Assembly: GCF_018138145.1 (NCBI RefSeq)
Contig: NZ_CP073104.1
Coordinates: forward strand, 1,984,001 to 2,048,000
Direction: 5' to 3'
Source: Pseudomonas sp. SCA2728.1_7
GTDB taxonomy: Bacteria > Pseudomonadota > Gammaproteobacteria > Pseudomonadales > Pseudomonadaceae
DNA length: 64,000 nucleotides
The translations under genes and the position numbers were made by a program. Shown here piece after piece: positions 37,403-45,671 of the stretch (positions are counted from its first letter, which is position 1; each line of letters starts with the position of its first letter). The notes under the pieces were generated by a model. That model had not been told where the DNA came from. It saw only the letters and a program-made list of their open reading frames with translations, and made no database searches.

Positions 37403-37993
37403 ATGTCCGTTCCAAAAACGATGTTTCAACTCAGCGGTCGCGGTTACGCAGCGGCCACACTGAGCCATGCCACCGTGGTCATCATCGATGCCCAGAAAGA
37501 ATATCTCAGTGGCCCGCTGGCTCTGAGCGGCATGGACGCGGCCGTCGCGAACATCAAACAAGTGGTTGCCGCAGCCCGTGCAGCCGGTCGGCCGATCGTG
37601 CACGTGCGTCATCTCGGCACCGTCGGTGGCTTGTTCGACCCGCAGGGCGAACGCGGCGAATTCATCCCGGGCCTCGAGCCACAAGGCGATGAAACCATTA
37701 TCGGCAAACTGCTGCCGAGCGCGTTCCACGGCACCGAGTTGCTCGATCGTTTGCAAAACCTTGGCTCGCTGGACTTGATCGTCTGCGGTTTCATGAGCCA
37801 CTCCAGCGTCAGCACCACCGTGCGCGCGGCTAAGAACCTGGGTTTCCGCTGCACCCTGGTGGAAGACGCCTGCGCCACCCGCGACTTGCCGTTCAAGGGC
37901 CGCGTGCTCAGCGCCGCCGTGGTGCAGGAAGCCGAAATGGCGATCATGGCGGACAACTTCGCCACCCTCGCGCTGACTCAAGACCTGATCTGA
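37403..37993 (+). CDS. Isochorismatase-like cysteine hydrolase
   Basis: 196 residues from the ATG at 37403, with AAGGAG seven bases upstream. The family's three catalytic parts are visible: the Asp in VVIIDAQKEYLSG, the Lys in GKLLPSAFHGT and the region CGFMSHSSVSTTVRAAKNLG, where the nucleophilic position would normally be Cys. Here the residue in that helix reads Ser/Ser rather than a clear Cys, although a Cys lies just before (VCGFMSH). This needs care before calling it active. Cytoplasmic; substrate unknown. Confidence 0.8.
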   Translation: MSVPKTMFQLSGRGYAAATLSHATVVIIDAQKEYLSGPLALSGMDAAVANIKQVVAAARAAGRPIVHVRHLGTVGGLFDPQGERGEFIPGLEPQGDETIIGKLLPSAFHGTELLDRLQNLGSLDLIVCGFMSHSSVSTTVRAAKNLGFRCTLVEDACATRDLPFKGRVLSAAVVQEAEMAIMADNFATLALTQDLI

Positions 37994-38123
37994 TCTGCTC
38001 TGATGAGCGGCTCAGCGCGCCGCTCATCCGCAAAACCCTCTCATTTGCCGCAAATGCCATAGCCTCAGGAACAACCCGGTCAACTCCCGGTCGAAGGGCC
38101 GATACCCATTGAGGAAGGTCGGA

Positions 38124-38444
38124 ATGAAGTTATCCGATGGATTTGACGCACGCCGCTTGCGGCCCAAAGGCCAAAGCAACTGGCGTTTTCGATTCGGCGC
38201 GGCGATCGCGGCCATTCTGGCCACGTTCGGCGTGCTGCTGGCGATGGCCGGAGCGGCCAGCCTGCTCGGCCGCCCACCGGCACTCGGTGACTTGAACGCT
38301 ACGCCGATGGGCTCGGCGATCATTCTGGCGGTCGGTTTGCTGTTTCTGTATTTCGGTGTCGCCCTGTGGCGCCGCTGCCGCCGTCGCGCACGGCAATCGC
38401 GGGAACTGAACATGTCCCCGCACCTGATGAAAAAACACGACTGA
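38124..38444 (+). CDS. Two-helix membrane protein, unknown function
   Basis: 106 residues from the ATG at 38124, with GAGGAAGG upstream. Two hydrophobic helices (AAIAAILATFGVLLAMAGA and SAIILAVGLLFLYFGVALW) are linked by about 20 residues, with basic tails on both sides (RRCRRRARQSREL after the second). The positive flanks suggest both ends in the cytoplasm. No family recognised. It is followed by a weak terminator. Confidence 0.65.
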   Translation: MKLSDGFDARRLRPKGQSNWRFRFGAAIAAILATFGVLLAMAGAASLLGRPPALGDLNATPMGSAIILAVGLLFLYFGVALWRRCRRRARQSRELNMSPHLMKKHD

Positions 38445-38448
38445 CTCA

Positions 38449-38480
38449 CCGGCCTGGCTTTTTGCCGGGCCGTTTTGTTT
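38449..38480 (+). terminator. Probable terminator after the two-helix membrane gene
   Basis: The stem CCGGCCTGGC/GCCGGGCCG has a TTTTT loop and is followed by TTTTGTTT, just past the stop at 38444. Confidence 0.7.
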
Positions 38481-38518
38481 CGACTTGGGTAAACTGGCCG
38501 CCCTTCGCGGAGGCTGAC

Positions 38519-39076
38519 ATGCAAGACGACGATTTTTCCCTGTTCAAAAGTGCGATCCAAGGCGTCAAGCCGATCAAGCACGACCGCGCCGACACCGGCA
38601 AACCCAAGGCAGACCGCGCACAGATTGCCAAGCTGCGCCAGTCCGCTACCGTGCGCACCGATGCCACCACCGTTGATGGTCTGTCCGATCAGTTTGTGAT
38701 TGATGTCGGCCCGGAAGACGAGCTGATGTGGTCCCGCGACGGCGTGCAGGAAAGTCAGATGCGCAAGCTCAAGGTCGGCCAGATCCCGTTCGAAGGCAGC
38801 CTCGACCTGCATGGCATGAGCGTGGAAAAGGCCCGCGAAACACTTTGGGCGTTTCTTGCCGAAGCGACCAAATTCGAAATCCGCTGTGTGCGCGTCACCC
38901 ACGGCAAGGCTGTGCGCCTGGACGGCAAGCGGCCGATGATCAAAAGCCACGTCAACACCTGGCTGCGCCAGCATGCCCAAGTGCTGGGTTTCTGCTCGTG
39001 CCAGGCCAGACACGGCGGCGCTGGCGCGGTTTACGTGATGCTCAAACGCACCATGATGGAAGGCCGCGACGAATAA
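38519..39076 (+). CDS. Smr-domain protein
   Basis: 185 residues. The C-terminal Smr domain begins LDLHGMSVEKARETLWAFL and contains VTHGKAV, matching the LDLHG and T-H/G-x-G signatures. The N-terminal ~90 residues are charged and less structured. It resembles the small SmrA/SmrB-type proteins, which can nick nucleic acid; SmrB cleaves mRNA at collided ribosomes. Whether this copy does so is unknown. Followed by a strong terminator. Confidence 0.87.
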   Translation: MQDDDFSLFKSAIQGVKPIKHDRADTGKPKADRAQIAKLRQSATVRTDATTVDGLSDQFVIDVGPEDELMWSRDGVQESQMRKLKVGQIPFEGSLDLHGMSVEKARETLWAFLAEATKFEIRCVRVTHGKAVRLDGKRPMIKSHVNTWLRQHAQVLGFCSCQARHGGAGAVYVMLKRTMMEGRDE

Positions 39077-39090
39077 TCCGCCCCATTTGA

Positions 39091-39125
39091 AGCCCCGCAT
39101 CGTTAGTCACGATGCGGGGCTTTTA
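39091..39125 (+). terminator. Rho-independent terminator after the Smr gene
   Basis: The stem AGCCCCGCATCGT/ACGATGCGGGGCT is followed by TTTTA. Confidence 0.92.
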
Positions 39126-39218
39126 TTTGGCTGAAGCTGTTCGAAAGACAGAGCCGAACGGCAGCTTTCGGCAGTCGGCTTTGCACCCACTGCCAGCGCC
39201 CGACGCGTTAAGCGGGAT

Positions 39219-39839
39219 TCAATGAGTGACAGGCGACAGCGCATCGTTTGCTGACGATGAGGGCACATAAACCGAATTGCTCAGTTCATGTTCCTCTTGG
39301 TGAGCCTTTTCGATGCGATACGTAAGTTCTTCTTCAAGGTTCTCATAGTCGACGTTTTTGCCGTCTTCGTCGCGCAGACCGCCATAGTTGAACACTACGA
39401 GATGCTTACGAAAGCCTTTACCCTTACGCGCACTTGGCATCTTGAAGAAGATCTTCCACCGGCTGTCATTAAAGTTCGGCAGGGTGTCAGCCTTTTCGGC
39501 AATGATATGAAGTACCGTATTGAGTTGCATCTGAGCTATCCCGCTGTACGACTCGACCTCTGTGGCTTCAATCGATGTGTAAGGGACTAACCCATCAGCA
39601 TTGAAAAACCAGATGCCCTTGTCCTTGAGGATCATCAAGGTTTGCGAACCAGCGTTGCGATTCAGCCACGCCATGCCCAAGTACCATAACGAACACACCA
39701 GCAGCAGCGCAGCGATTCCATTGGACTCCATACGGAACCCCTGGATGGCCATGACCAAGAATAAAACACCGCCCAATGAAGCCCTCACAGGCACGCGGCG
39801 ACGCTCGGTAAACGCCATATCATTGATTGAACTTTTCAT
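39219..39839 (-). CDS. Hypothetical membrane protein, 206 residues
   Basis: Starts at the ATG at 39839 (MKSSINDMAFTERRRVPVRA). Two close hydrophobic helices (ASLGGVLFLVMAIQGF and GIAALLLVCSLWYLGMAWL) are followed by a cytoplasmic domain with a beta-rich pattern (LMILKDKGIWFF, PYTSIEATEVES) and an acidic C-terminal part. The layout resembles PH-like or YcxB-type sensor/attachment proteins, but this is only shape. Function unknown. It lies beside an integrase remnant and could be accessory DNA. Confidence 0.6.
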   Translation of the reverse strand: MKSSINDMAFTERRRVPVRASLGGVLFLVMAIQGFRMESNGIAALLLVCSLWYLGMAWLNRNAGSQTLMILKDKGIWFFNADGLVPYTSIEATEVESYSGIAQMQLNTVLHIIAEKADTLPNFNDSRWKIFFKMPSARKGKGFRKHLVVFNYGGLRDEDGKNVDYENLEEELTYRIEKAHQEEHELSNSVYVPSSSANDALSPVTH

Positions 39840-39885
39840 GATCTTCCTTTGGCTAATAGGCGCGAAAATCGCATCCAGGTAATGC

Positions 39886-39904
39886 AAAAGGCCCTTTCGG
39901 GCCG
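39886..39904 (-). terminator. Small terminator hairpin, minus strand
   Basis: On the minus strand, GGCCC/GGGCC with an AAA-type loop is followed by TTTT. It lies 21 bases past the stop of the small ORF at 39926, which suggests that this ORF is transcribed. Confidence 0.6.
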
Positions 39905-39925
39905 TCGTTTCAATGAACCTTTCAC

Positions 39926-40099
39926 TCAACACTTGTTGCCTTCCCCATGCCAAGACTCAGCCTCGACACGCAGCAGCTCTGCGGGGTTCTTTACAGGGTA
40001 AAGGTGACCTGTGGCCTGCGATTTTACTCGATAAAATCGCTGAAGTGAGAGATCTGGTCTGGCGCCCTGGATGTCGGTGAGCGTTTCAGGGCGGGTCAT
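39926..40099 (-). CDS. Possible small protein next to integrase remnant
   Basis: 57 residues from the ATG at 40099, starting MTRPETLTDIQGARPDLSL and ending with a lone Cys (HGEGNKC). The residue mix looks protein-like, and a small terminator hairpin follows. No strong ribosome site is seen and the family is unknown. It may equally be an accidental ORF in decayed prophage DNA. Confidence 0.3.
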   Translation of the reverse strand: MTRPETLTDIQGARPDLSLQRFYRVKSQATGHLYPVKNPAELLRVEAESWHGEGNKC

Positions 40100-40414
40100 T
40101 TTCTGCCATTCAAATACCTGTCGCGAACAGAGCGCCCATTTGAACTGGCCGACAAACTCTTTCACGCCGCGCTGATCGAATTGGGCATTCGCGCCCGCCG
40201 GCAATACAACTGCCGACACACATACGCTACCATGTGCCTCATGGCGGGTATGGACCCTGCGTTTATTGCCACTCAGCTCGGTCATAGCGTTCAGATGTTG
40301 CTATCGACTTACGCCCGATGGATCAATTCCAGCACTGACTGGGTTGAACTCGGCAAGCTCGAAAACAGCTTGATTGGTACAAAATTGGTACAGACAGAAA
40401 CAGTACCCCTCTGA
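40100..40414 (+). pseudogene. Tyrosine recombinase (phage integrase) C-terminal fragment
   Basis: The frame encodes only the last part of an integrase. ARRQYNCRHTYATMCLMAG holds the RHxxR-like box, ATQLGHSVQ the second His and LLSTYARWI the nucleophilic Tyr. The N-terminal and core-binding domains and the first catalytic Arg are absent. The stop lies seven bases before the folE ATG. It is a remnant of an integrated element that was lost; the left boundary is uncertain. Confidence 0.8.
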
Positions 40415-40421
40415 AACCCTT

Positions 40422-40982
40422 ATGGAATCAGCCCCTGTGACACTGGAACAGAACTACACCGCGATTCTCGGCCAATTGGGCGAGGACGTGTCCCGCGAGG
40501 GCCTGCTCGACACGCCAAAGCGTGCCGCCAAAGCCATGCAGTACCTCTGCCGCGGTTATGAACAGACGCTCGAAGAGGTCACCAACGGTGCCCTGTTCAG
40601 CTCCGATAACAGCGAAATGGTGCTGGTCAAGGACATCGAGTTGTACTCGTTGTGCGAACACCACCTGCTGCCGTTCATCGGCAAGGCGCACGTCGCGTAC
40701 ATCCCGAGCGGCAAAGTACTGGGCCTGTCGAAGGTCGCGCGTATCGTCGACATGTACGCCCGCCGTCTGCAGATTCAGGAAAACCTCAGCCGCCAGATCG
40801 CCGATGCAGTGCAACAAGTCACCGGCGCGCTGGGCGTGGCCGTGGTGATCGAGGCCAAGCACATGTGCATGATGATGCGCGGTGTCGAGAAGCAGAATTC
40901 GTCGATGATCACTTCGGTGATGCTCGGTGAGTTCCGTGAAAACGCCGCGACTCGCAGCGAGTTTCTCAGCCTGATCAAGTAA
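40422..40982 (+). CDS. folE: GTP cyclohydrolase I
   Basis: 186 residues from the ATG at 40422, close to the usual length. The zinc and GTP-binding motif is [25 protein letters not shown] and [12 protein letters not shown] complete the signature. It opens GTP to dihydroneopterin triphosphate, first step of folate synthesis. A GTG at 40437 (then TLEQNY) is another start that fits the common N-terminus of the family and has GGAA upstream, whereas the ATG has no clear ribosome site. The integrase fragment ends just upstream, so the native leader may have been replaced. Confidence 0.93.
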   Translation: MESAPVTLEQNYTAILGQLGEDVSREGLLDTPKRAAKAMQYLCRGYEQTLEEVTNGALFSSDNSEMVLVKDIELYSLCEHHLLPFIGKAHVAYIPSGKVLGLSKVARIVDMYARRLQIQENLSRQIADAVQQVTGALGVAVVIEAKHMCMMMRGVEKQNSSMITSVMLGEFRENAATRSEFLSLIK

Positions 40983-40993
40983 TTCGCAGCACG

Positions 40994-41026
40994 AAAAAAA
41001 CCGGCATTCATCGCCGGTTTTTTTTC
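40994..41026 (+). terminator. Rho-independent terminator after folE
   Basis: The hairpin AAACCGGC/GCCGGTTT with flanking A and T runs lies 11 bases past the stop codon. Confidence 0.9.
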
Positions 41027-41085
41027 GCCCGTGAAAAATCGGGTAAGCTTCGCGCCTTTCTCAATATGCACCGTGAGGCTTCAAC

Positions 41086-41457
41086 GTGTTCGTCAAAGCG
41101 CTTCGTGTCGGCCTCGGCCAACTGGTTATCTTCATCGACTTCATCACCCGTCCGGGCAAGAAAAAACGCCCCGCCGCTGCCCAGGCTCAGGTCGATGCAG
41201 CCGCGAAGGATCTGACCCTGTATCAGTTCCACGCCTGCCCGTTCTGTGTGAAAACCCGTCGTACGCTGCGCCGCCTGAATGTGCCGGTGGCGCTGAAGGA
41301 TGCGAAGAACAACGAGCAGGATCGGCAGACGCTGCTGGATCAGGGCGGCCGGATCAAGGTGCCTTGCCTGCGCATTGAAGAGAATGGCCAGACCACCTGG
41401 ATGTATGAGTCCAAGGTGATTATTGATTATCTGGATAAGCGCTTCGCTGCGGTCTGA
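41086..41457 (+). CDS. Glutaredoxin/GST N-terminal-domain protein
   Basis: 123 residues from a GTG at 41086 (GTGAGG seven bases upstream). The N-terminal ~40 residues are hydrophobic then basic (LVIFIDFITRPGKKKR) and could tether it to the membrane. The thioredoxin-fold part has the active site CPFC (YQFHACPFCVKTRR), the cis-proline KVPCL and a C-terminal MYESKVIIDYLDKRF typical of GST N-domains. It may act on glutathione disulfides. Confidence 0.82.
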   Translation: MFVKALRVGLGQLVIFIDFITRPGKKKRPAAAQAQVDAAAKDLTLYQFHACPFCVKTRRTLRRLNVPVALKDAKNNEQDRQTLLDQGGRIKVPCLRIEENGQTTWMYESKVIIDYLDKRFAAV

Positions 41458-41482
41458 TGATTATGTGGTGGGCTGATTGACG

Positions 41483-41551
41483 CCTTCGCGAGCAGGCTCG
41501 CTCCCACCCTTTGGAATGCATTTCCACTGTGGGAGCGAGCCTGCTCACGAA
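41483..41551. repeat. REP pair, compact
   Basis: CTTCGCGAGCAGGCTCGCTC faces GTGGGAGCGAGCCTGCTCACG, with one substitution near the end of the right arm. Confidence 0.88.
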
Positions 41552-41617
41552 GAGGCCCTCCCAGACACAGCAAACCCAGACAAAAACAAACCGGCCCTCG
41601 AGCCGGTTTATTTGTTT

Positions 41618-42784
41618 TCAGGCCGCGTTATCTAGCTGCGCCTGGCGCACCACCGCCGCCAATCGCTTGAGCCCTTCATCCAGGCGCGCCGGATCGATGT
41701 GGCTGAAGTTCAAACGCAAATGCCCGTGATGCTTATCCGGATCCGGGAAAAACGGCTCCCCCGGCATAAACGCCACGTCATTGGCCAACGCCTCATTGAG
41801 CAACGTTCGCGTATCCATCGGTTGCTTCAAGGTCAGCCAGAAAAACAACCCACCCTGCGGCATGTTCCAATCCGCCAGATCAGAAAAATGCTTTTCCAGC
41901 GCCGCCTGGAAGGCATCCCGCCGCTGTCGATAGAAACCGCGCAACTCGCTCAGATGCTGCTGATACTTTTCAGTACCGATCCACTGCAACGCCTGCCATT
42001 GGCCGATGCGATTGGTGTGCAGATCCGCCGATTGCTTGAGTTTGAGCAAGTGCGGAAACAGATCGGGACTGGCGATCAGATAGCCGACACGCAAACCCGG
42101 CAGCAAGGTTTTCGACACGGTGCCGGTGTAGATCCAGCTGGATTTCTGCAGGCGCCCGGCAATCGGCTTGGCGCTGCCGCCATCGAAAGTCAGTTCGCGG
42201 TAAGGCTCATCTTCGATCAGCGTGACGCCAAATTCGTCGAGCAAAGCCGCTACCGCTGCACGCTTTTCTTCACTGTAGCGCACGGCGGACGGGTTCTGGA
42301 ACGTTGGAATCAGGTAGATAAACGCCGGGTGATGTTGCTCCAAACGCTCGCGCAACTGCGCCAGATTCGGGCCGTCGGACTCCTGCGGCACGGTCAGGCA
42401 ATCGGCGCCGAACAGCTGGAATATCTGTAGTGCGGCGAGATAAGTCGGTGCCTCCAGCAAAATCTCCGTGCCCTTGTCGATGTACAGCTTGGCTGCCAGA
42501 TCAAGGGTTTGCTGGGAACCGCTGACCACCAGCACCTGACTCGCCTGACATTCCAGCCCAAGTGCCCTCGCCTCCGCCGCCAGAGCCTCGCGCAACGCCG
42601 GTTCGCCTTCGCTCATGCCGTATTGGCCGAGCGCCAGCGGCATGTCCGCCCATTCGACCTTCGGCAGCATGGCTTCGGCCGGCAATCCGCCGGCGAACGA
42701 CATGACTTCTGGGCGCTGGGCGGCGGCGAGGATTTCACGGATCAGAGAACTCTTGAGGCGCGAGACACGTTCGGAAAAAGCCAT
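41618..42784 (-). CDS. PLP-dependent aminotransferase (class I/II, MocR-catalytic-domain-like)
   Basis: 388 residues from the ATG at 42784 (MAFSERVSRLKSS); a TTG at 42823 would add 13 residues. Motifs of fold-type I are SGSQQTLDLAA, PTFQNPSA, DEPYRELTF and the PLP lysine in SKTLLPGLRVGYL. The layout resembles 2-aminoadipate/aromatic aminotransferases without the GntR domain. It is divergent from a MarR-type gene, and one of the palindromes lies in its upstream region, so it is the likely target of that regulator. Confidence 0.88.
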   Translation of the reverse strand: MAFSERVSRLKSSLIREILAAAQRPEVMSFAGGLPAEAMLPKVEWADMPLALGQYGMSEGEPALREALAAEARALGLECQASQVLVVSGSQQTLDLAAKLYIDKGTEILLEAPTYLAALQIFQLFGADCLTVPQESDGPNLAQLRERLEQHHPAFIYLIPTFQNPSAVRYSEEKRAAVAALLDEFGVTLIEDEPYRELTFDGGSAKPIAGRLQKSSWIYTGTVSKTLLPGLRVGYLIASPDLFPHLLKLKQSADLHTNRIGQWQALQWIGTEKYQQHLSELRGFYRQRRDAFQAALEKHFSDLADWNMPQGGLFFWLTLKQPMDTRTLLNEALANDVAFMPGEPFFPDPDKHHGHLRLNFSHIDPARLDEGLKRLAAVVRQAQLDNAA

Positions 42785-42818
42785 GGGGGTCACCGGTAGC
42801 GAGGCGGACGAAAAATGA

Positions 42819-42833
42819 GTCAAACTGGTTGAC
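42819..42833. promoter_or_regulatory. Candidate MarR operator 1
   Basis: The perfect inverted repeat GTCAA-N5-TTGAC lies in the divergent promoter region 35 bases upstream of the aminotransferase ATG. A second copy is 42 bases away, centre to centre, the same face of the helix. Confidence 0.8.
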
Positions 42834-42860
42834 TGAAATTACGACAGCTTGAGCGAGTAC

Positions 42861-42875
42861 GTCAACATGCTTGAC
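42861..42875. promoter_or_regulatory. Candidate MarR operator 2
   Basis: The second GTCAA-N5-TTGAC repeat overlaps the start codon of the regulator at 42867, so binding here should block its own transcription. Confidence 0.8.
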
Positions 42876-43313
42876 CTTAAAAACCCATCCAGTCAGCAAC
42901 AGGCGATGGAAGCGTTTTTCTTCGGCTATCAGGCTTTCACCGCCAAGGCTGATGAAATGCTCGAGCGCCGTGGGCTGTCGCGGGTGCATCAGCGCATTGT
43001 GTTTTTCATCGCGCGTTACCCGAATTTGAGCGTGAAGGAATTGCTGGGATTGCTCGGCGTGAGCAAGCAGGCGTTGAACATGCCGTTGCGGCAGTTGCAG
43101 GAAATGCATCTGGTGGACAGCGTGGCGTCGGAGGCCGACAAGCGTAAACGCCTGCTGGAGCTGACGGCGGAAGGTGCAAAGTTTGAGCAGACGTTGCGGC
43201 GTGAGCAGGTGAAATTGCTGGAGCGGGTGTTTGCCGAGGCTGGCGAAGCGGCGGTGAATGGCTGGTTGGCGGTGAATCTGGCATTGGGGAACAGTCAGAC
43301 GGTTCTCGATTGA
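42867..43313 (+). CDS. MarR-family transcriptional regulator
   Basis: 148 residues from the ATG at 42867. Winged-helix pattern: RVHQRIVFFIARYPNLSVKEL, then LGVSKQALNMPLRQLQEMHL (recognition helix) and the wing VASEADKRKRLLEL. Long first and last helices form the dimer. It is divergent from the aminotransferase gene, with two matching palindromes between or at the starts, so it probably represses itself and the aminotransferase gene. The inducing ligand is unknown. Confidence 0.87.
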   Translation: MLDLKNPSSQQQAMEAFFFGYQAFTAKADEMLERRGLSRVHQRIVFFIARYPNLSVKELLGLLGVSKQALNMPLRQLQEMHLVDSVASEADKRKRLLELTAEGAKFEQTLRREQVKLLERVFAEAGEAAVNGWLAVNLALGNSQTVLD

Positions 43314-43325
43314 ATGGGACTGCCT

Positions 43326-43392
43326 CTTCGCGAGCAGGCTCGCTCCCACAGGGGAACGCATTTCAAATGTGGGAGCGAGCTTGCTCGCGAAG
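43326..43392. repeat. REP pair
   Basis: TTCGCGAGCAGGCTCGCTCCCAC faces GTGGGAGCGAGCTTGCTCGCG, about 20 bases apart, just after the MarR gene. Confidence 0.9.
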
Positions 43393-43464
43393 GGGCCCGC
43401 ACAGGCGATATATCCCTATCGACGGACCTTTCGTAAACAAAACCAAAAACAATATTTGCTTTAT

Positions 43465-43474
43465 TTGTACACAA
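43465..43474. promoter_or_regulatory. Candidate purine-regulon operator, upstream of NCS2 permease
   Basis: The site TTGTACACAA (TTGT-N2-ACAA) lies 130 bases upstream of the permease start, in AT-rich promoter-like DNA. The same site occurs twice near the urate genes 14 kb away. Confidence 0.6.
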
Positions 43475-43604
43475 AAGCATAATCCACAGCGTGCGAGTTC
43501 CTGACCGCATGGTCAACAAATTCGCGTATGCCTCAAAGGGCCGCTGCCACCCCTCATGGGTCCGGCCCTGGAAATAACAATAAAACTCTTGAGGAGTACT
43601 CGCT

Positions 43605-44954
43605 GTGGAAAGCCGCAAATCCGAAGCATCGACGCTGGACCTCTCGCCACCATTACGCAGTGGTCTGCTGGAACGTCTGTTCAAACTCAGCTTGCATGGC
43701 ACCACGGTGAAGACCGAGCTGATTGCCGGTCTGACAACCTTCATCACCATGGCCTACATCATCTTCGTCAACCCGAACATCATGGCCGATGCCGGGATCG
43801 ATCACGGTGCAGCCTTCGTCGCCACCTGTATCGCCGCCGCGTTGGGCTGCCTGTTGATGGGCCTCTACGCCAACTGGCCGGTCGGCCTGGCACCGGGCAT
43901 GGGCCTCAACGCGTTTTTCACCTACACCGTGGTCGGCACCATGGGCTACAACTGGGAAACCGCGCTCGGTGCGGTGTTTGTCTCCGGCGTGCTGTTCATG
44001 ATCCTGACCTTCTCGCGGATTCGCGAGTGGCTGCTCAACAGTATTCCGGTCAGCCTGCGCTATGCGATGGGTGCCGGTGTCGGTCTGTTCCTCGGCCTGA
44101 TCGGTCTGAAAACTGCAGGCATCGTCGTTGATAGTCCGGCGACGCTGATCAAACTCGGCTCCCTGCGCGAGCCTGGTCCACTGCTCGCGGCCATCTGCTT
44201 CCTGATGATCGCAATCCTCAGCTATCACCGCGTGTTCGGTGCGATCCTCATCAGCATCATCACAGTAACCCTGGCCGGTTGGGGCCTGGGTATCGTGCAC
44301 TACGAAGGGATCATGTCGACGCCGCCAAGTCTGGCGCCGACCTTTATGGCGATGAACGTGGCCGGCGTGTTCAACGTCAGCATGATCAGCGTGGTGCTGG
44401 CCTTCCTCTTTGTGCACATGTTCGACACCGCCGGCACCCTGATGGGCGTCGCCCAGCGCGCCAATCTGGTCAACGCTGACGGCCGCATCGAAAACCTCTC
44501 CCGCGCAATGAAAGCCGACAGTGCGTCCAGCGTATTCGGCGCCGTGGTCGGTGTTCCACCTGTCACCAGCTATGTGGAAAGTGCTGCCGGCGTAGCCGCT
44601 GGTGGTCGGACTGGTCTTACCGCAGTCACCGTAGGTGTGCTATTTATAGCGGCAATGTTTTTCGCACCGCTGGCCGGCATGATTCCCGCTTACGCCACCG
44701 CCGGTGCACTGATCTACGTGGCGATGCTGATGATGGGCGGCATGGCCCACATCGAATGGGATGAAGCGACCGACGCCATTCCGGCGATCGTCACCGCGAT
44801 CATGATGCCGCTGACCTTCTCGGTCGCCGACGGCATCGCACTGGGCTTCATCACCTACGTGGCGTTGAAGGCCGGTACTGGCAAGTACAAGGAAATTTCC
44901 GTCAGCCTGTGGGTGCTCTGCGCGATCTTCATCGCCAAGTTCATCTTTCTGTAA
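43605..44954 (+). CDS. NCS2/AzgA-type purine permease
   Basis: 449 residues from a GTG at 43605, with GAGGAG upstream. Twelve or more membrane segments; ELIAGLTTFITMAYIIFVNP near the N-terminus, LAPGMGLNAFFTY and PPVTSYVESAAGVAAGGRTG are the signatures of the adenine/guanine/hypoxanthine branch (AzgA, GhxP, PurP). It imports purine bases with protons. A TTGT-N2-ACAA site in its leader matches those of the urate operon, so it may feed the purine breakdown pathway. Confidence 0.92.
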   Translation: MESRKSEASTLDLSPPLRSGLLERLFKLSLHGTTVKTELIAGLTTFITMAYIIFVNPNIMADAGIDHGAAFVATCIAAALGCLLMGLYANWPVGLAPGMGLNAFFTYTVVGTMGYNWETALGAVFVSGVLFMILTFSRIREWLLNSIPVSLRYAMGAGVGLFLGLIGLKTAGIVVDSPATLIKLGSLREPGPLLAAICFLMIAILSYHRVFGAILISIITVTLAGWGLGIVHYEGIMSTPPSLAPTFMAMNVAGVFNVSMISVVLAFLFVHMFDTAGTLMGVAQRANLVNADGRIENLSRAMKADSASSVFGAVVGVPPVTSYVESAAGVAAGGRTGLTAVTVGVLFIAAMFFAPLAGMIPAYATAGALIYVAMLMMGGMAHIEWDEATDAIPAIVTAIMMPLTFSVADGIALGFITYVALKAGTGKYKEISVSLWVLCAIFIAKFIFL

Positions 44955-44980
44955 GCGCTGCGCGGCACTCGTTTGAAAAC

Positions 44981-45007
44981 AGCCTCACCCTTGCGGGTGG
45001 GGCTTTT
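44981..45007 (+). terminator. Probable terminator after the purine permease
   Basis: The stem AGCCTCACCC/GGGTGGGGCT has loop TTGC and is followed by TTTG. Confidence 0.7.
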
Positions 45008-45041
45008 GTGCATCTTGATAACAATAGAAAGGAGCGAAACG

Positions 45042-45671
45042 ATGAGTCTGGAAACCTGGCTGCTGTTCAGCGGCGCTGCACTGGTGGTGATCCTCATTCC
45101 GGGACCACTGTCATTGCTGATGATCAGCAACAGTCTGAATTACGGATTGCGCCGCTCCTATCCGGCGTTTCTCGGCGGTGTCTCGGCGTCGATCTGTTTA
45201 CTCAGCGCCTCGGCATTGGGTCTGGGCGCGTTGTTGCTGGCTTCCGAACAGTTGTTCAGCGCTCTGAAAATCGTCGGCGGGCTGTACCTGTTCTACCTCG
45301 CCTGGCAAAGCTGGCAGCAATCGCGTCAGCCATCGGTCGGTGCCGAGGTGCCGCAAGCGGCCCCCGTCCCACGCTTTCGCGCCTTGTTCGGACGCGCCTT
45401 TGTATTGGGTGCGAGCAACCCTAAAGACATCCTGTTTTTTGCTGCGTTTCTGCCGCAATTCCTTAGTGCCGAACAGCCGTTCCTGCCGCAGTTGCTGGTA
45501 ATGATCGTCACCTGGACCCTGTTGGACCTGCTGTGCAAACTGGCTTACGGCCTTGGCGCCCATGGTGCGGCACGCTATCTGCGCAGCGGCAAAGGTCAGA
45601 GCTGGTTCAACCGGATCAGTGCCGGATTGTTCGGTGGCGCCGGGGCTGCGGCATTGTTGGGTAGCCATTGA
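45042..45671 (+). CDS. LysE-family exporter
   Basis: 209 residues from the ATG at 45042, with AAAGGAG upstream. About six membrane helices; LIPGPLSLLMISNSLNYGLR is the LysE/RhtB N-terminal signature and GASNPKDILFFAAFLPQF the second. The family exports amino acids or analogues. The substrate cannot be predicted. Its start follows the purine permease terminator by only 34 bases. Confidence 0.88.
   Translation: MSLETWLLFSGAALVVILIPGPLSLLMISNSLNYGLRRSYPAFLGGVSASICLLSASALGLGALLLASEQLFSALKIVGGLYLFYLAWQSWQQSRQPSVGAEVPQAAPVPRFRALFGRAFVLGASNPKDILFFAAFLPQFLSAEQPFLPQLLVMIVTWTLLDLLCKLAYGLGAHGAARYLRSGKGQSWFNRISAGLFGGAGAAALLGSH

Noticed and set aside
43393..43604. Possible purine riboswitch before the NCS2 permease
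   Set aside because: No conserved junction or kissing-loop pattern of a purine aptamer; a protein operator (TTGTACACAA) explains the region better.
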